A stretch of DNA of 32,654 nucleotides from Megasphaera paucivorans (GTDB lineage: Bacteria > Bacillota > Negativicutes > Veillonellales > Megasphaeraceae). Below, piece by piece: positions 32,359 through 32,654 of this stretch. The notes beneath the pieces are model-generated. The model did no database searches and was not told the origin of the DNA. It saw only the letters and a list, made by a program, of their open reading frames with translations. The DNA is taken from NCBI RefSeq assembly GCF_900103535.1, contig NZ_FNHQ01000030.1, positions 1-32,654 of the forward strand, written 5' to 3'. The number at the start of each line of letters is the position of its first letter. Position 1 is the first letter of the stretch. Position numbers and translations under genes: made by a program.

Positions 32359-32654
32359 ATGGCAAAATATAGTTATGAATTTAAGATGAAAGTTGTTAAC
32401 GAGTATTTGCAAGGGAAGTTAGGGTATAGGCTATTATCAAAGAAGTATCATATTCCTAGCGACAACGTTCTCAAAGAATGGGTTGCCGTGTATCGTGAGA
32501 ACGGTTCACAAGCTCTTCAACGGTCACGCCAGAAGAAAACATACTCTTTTCAATTTAAGCAATATGCGGTAGAGTTATATCTAAGTACAGAGTCATCTTA
32601 CAACGAGTTAGCTCTTTCGCTAGGTATACATACACCAAGTATTCTAACCTCTTG
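32359..32654 (+). CDS. IS3-family transposase OrfA (partial, runs off the end)
   Basis: 98 codons visible, open to the window edge. MAKYSYEFKMKVVNEYL and a second segment SFQFKQYAVELYL are the two helix-turn-helix repeats typical of IS150-group OrfA, which binds the IS ends. OrfB, with the DDE catalytic domain, would follow by frameshift outside the window. The ATG lies immediately after the terminator-like hairpin. The length so far is consistent with an intact gene. Confidence 0.88.
   Translation, partial: MAKYSYEFKMKVVNEYLQGKLGYRLLSKKYHIPSDNVLKEWVAVYRENGSQALQRSRQKKTYSFQFKQYAVELYLSTESSYNELALSLGIHTPSILTS

Larger units (their letters stand above)
32304..32654 (+). mobile_element. IS3-family (IS150-like) insertion sequence, left part
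   Basis: The left end reads TGTACTGACCCCCATAAG and so begins with the usual TG. A transposase reading frame follows and runs off the window. The exact boundary and target-site duplication cannot be set because the right end is missing. An 18-bp inverted repeat at the end (32308-32351) forms a hairpin with a T-run directly ahead of the transposase start. Confidence 0.88.

Overview
The window reads as a chromosomal segment of a low-to-moderate GC anaerobic Firmicute. A member of the Negativicutes (Veillonellaceae/Megasphaera-like) is my best guess. This rests on the gene content: an anaerobic sulfite reductase operon with an FNT channel, a one-strand siroheme/tetrapyrrole operon with a cobA-hemD fusion, and an ANTAR two-component pair next to tsaD. 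It also rests on the strong AGGAGG ribosome sites. No taxonomic search was possible.

Layout. 1-588: the 3' end of a 23S gene, 5S, tRNA-Trp and tRNA-Arg, closed by two terminator-like hairpins. 964-6648: thiL, then the t6A tRNA-modification cluster tsaE-tsaB-rimI-tsaD, translationally coupled to a sensor kinase and a REC-ANTAR antiterminator regulator. 6679-8746: CIRCE-controlled groES-groEL. 9035-9301: tRNA-Asn, -Glu and -Val behind a near-consensus promoter. 9707-13691: a serine/threonine catabolism module (threonine ammonia-lyase with ACT domain, CycA-like permease, YheO/DauR-type regulator, RidA). 13872-17464: asrA-asrB-asrC plus an FNT-family channel that probably exports hydrosulfide. 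17599-24919 on the minus strand: sirC-hemA-hemC-cobA/hemD-hemB-hemL followed by a Crp/Fnr-type regulator. 25328-31725: looser accessory genes (secreted Ntn amidase, secreted hypothetical proteins, nitroreductase, double-cluster Fe-S protein, an mscL broken by an in-frame stop, a YibE/F membrane protein). 32304-end: the left end of an IS3-family (IS150-like) element, cut by the window edge.

How it works together. The minus-strand operon carries the route from glutamyl-tRNA to the precorrin-2/sirohydrochlorin branch. Siroheme is the cofactor of AsrC, encoded by the neighbouring convergent operon. The Crp/Fnr-type gene is the last gene of the siroheme operon. A nearly identical palindrome (TGTTGCA-N2-TGCAAC) lies upstream of both operons, 18 nt before an extended -10 (TGn plus a TATAAT-like hexamer), so that its centre would be at about -41.5 in both. 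I infer a two-operon regulon in which the Crp/Fnr-type protein activates sulfite reduction and supply of its cofactor together. The asr copy of the palindrome lies inside the intrinsic terminator hairpin of ridA, so one DNA element appears to serve as terminator and operator. This is the most interesting signal I found.
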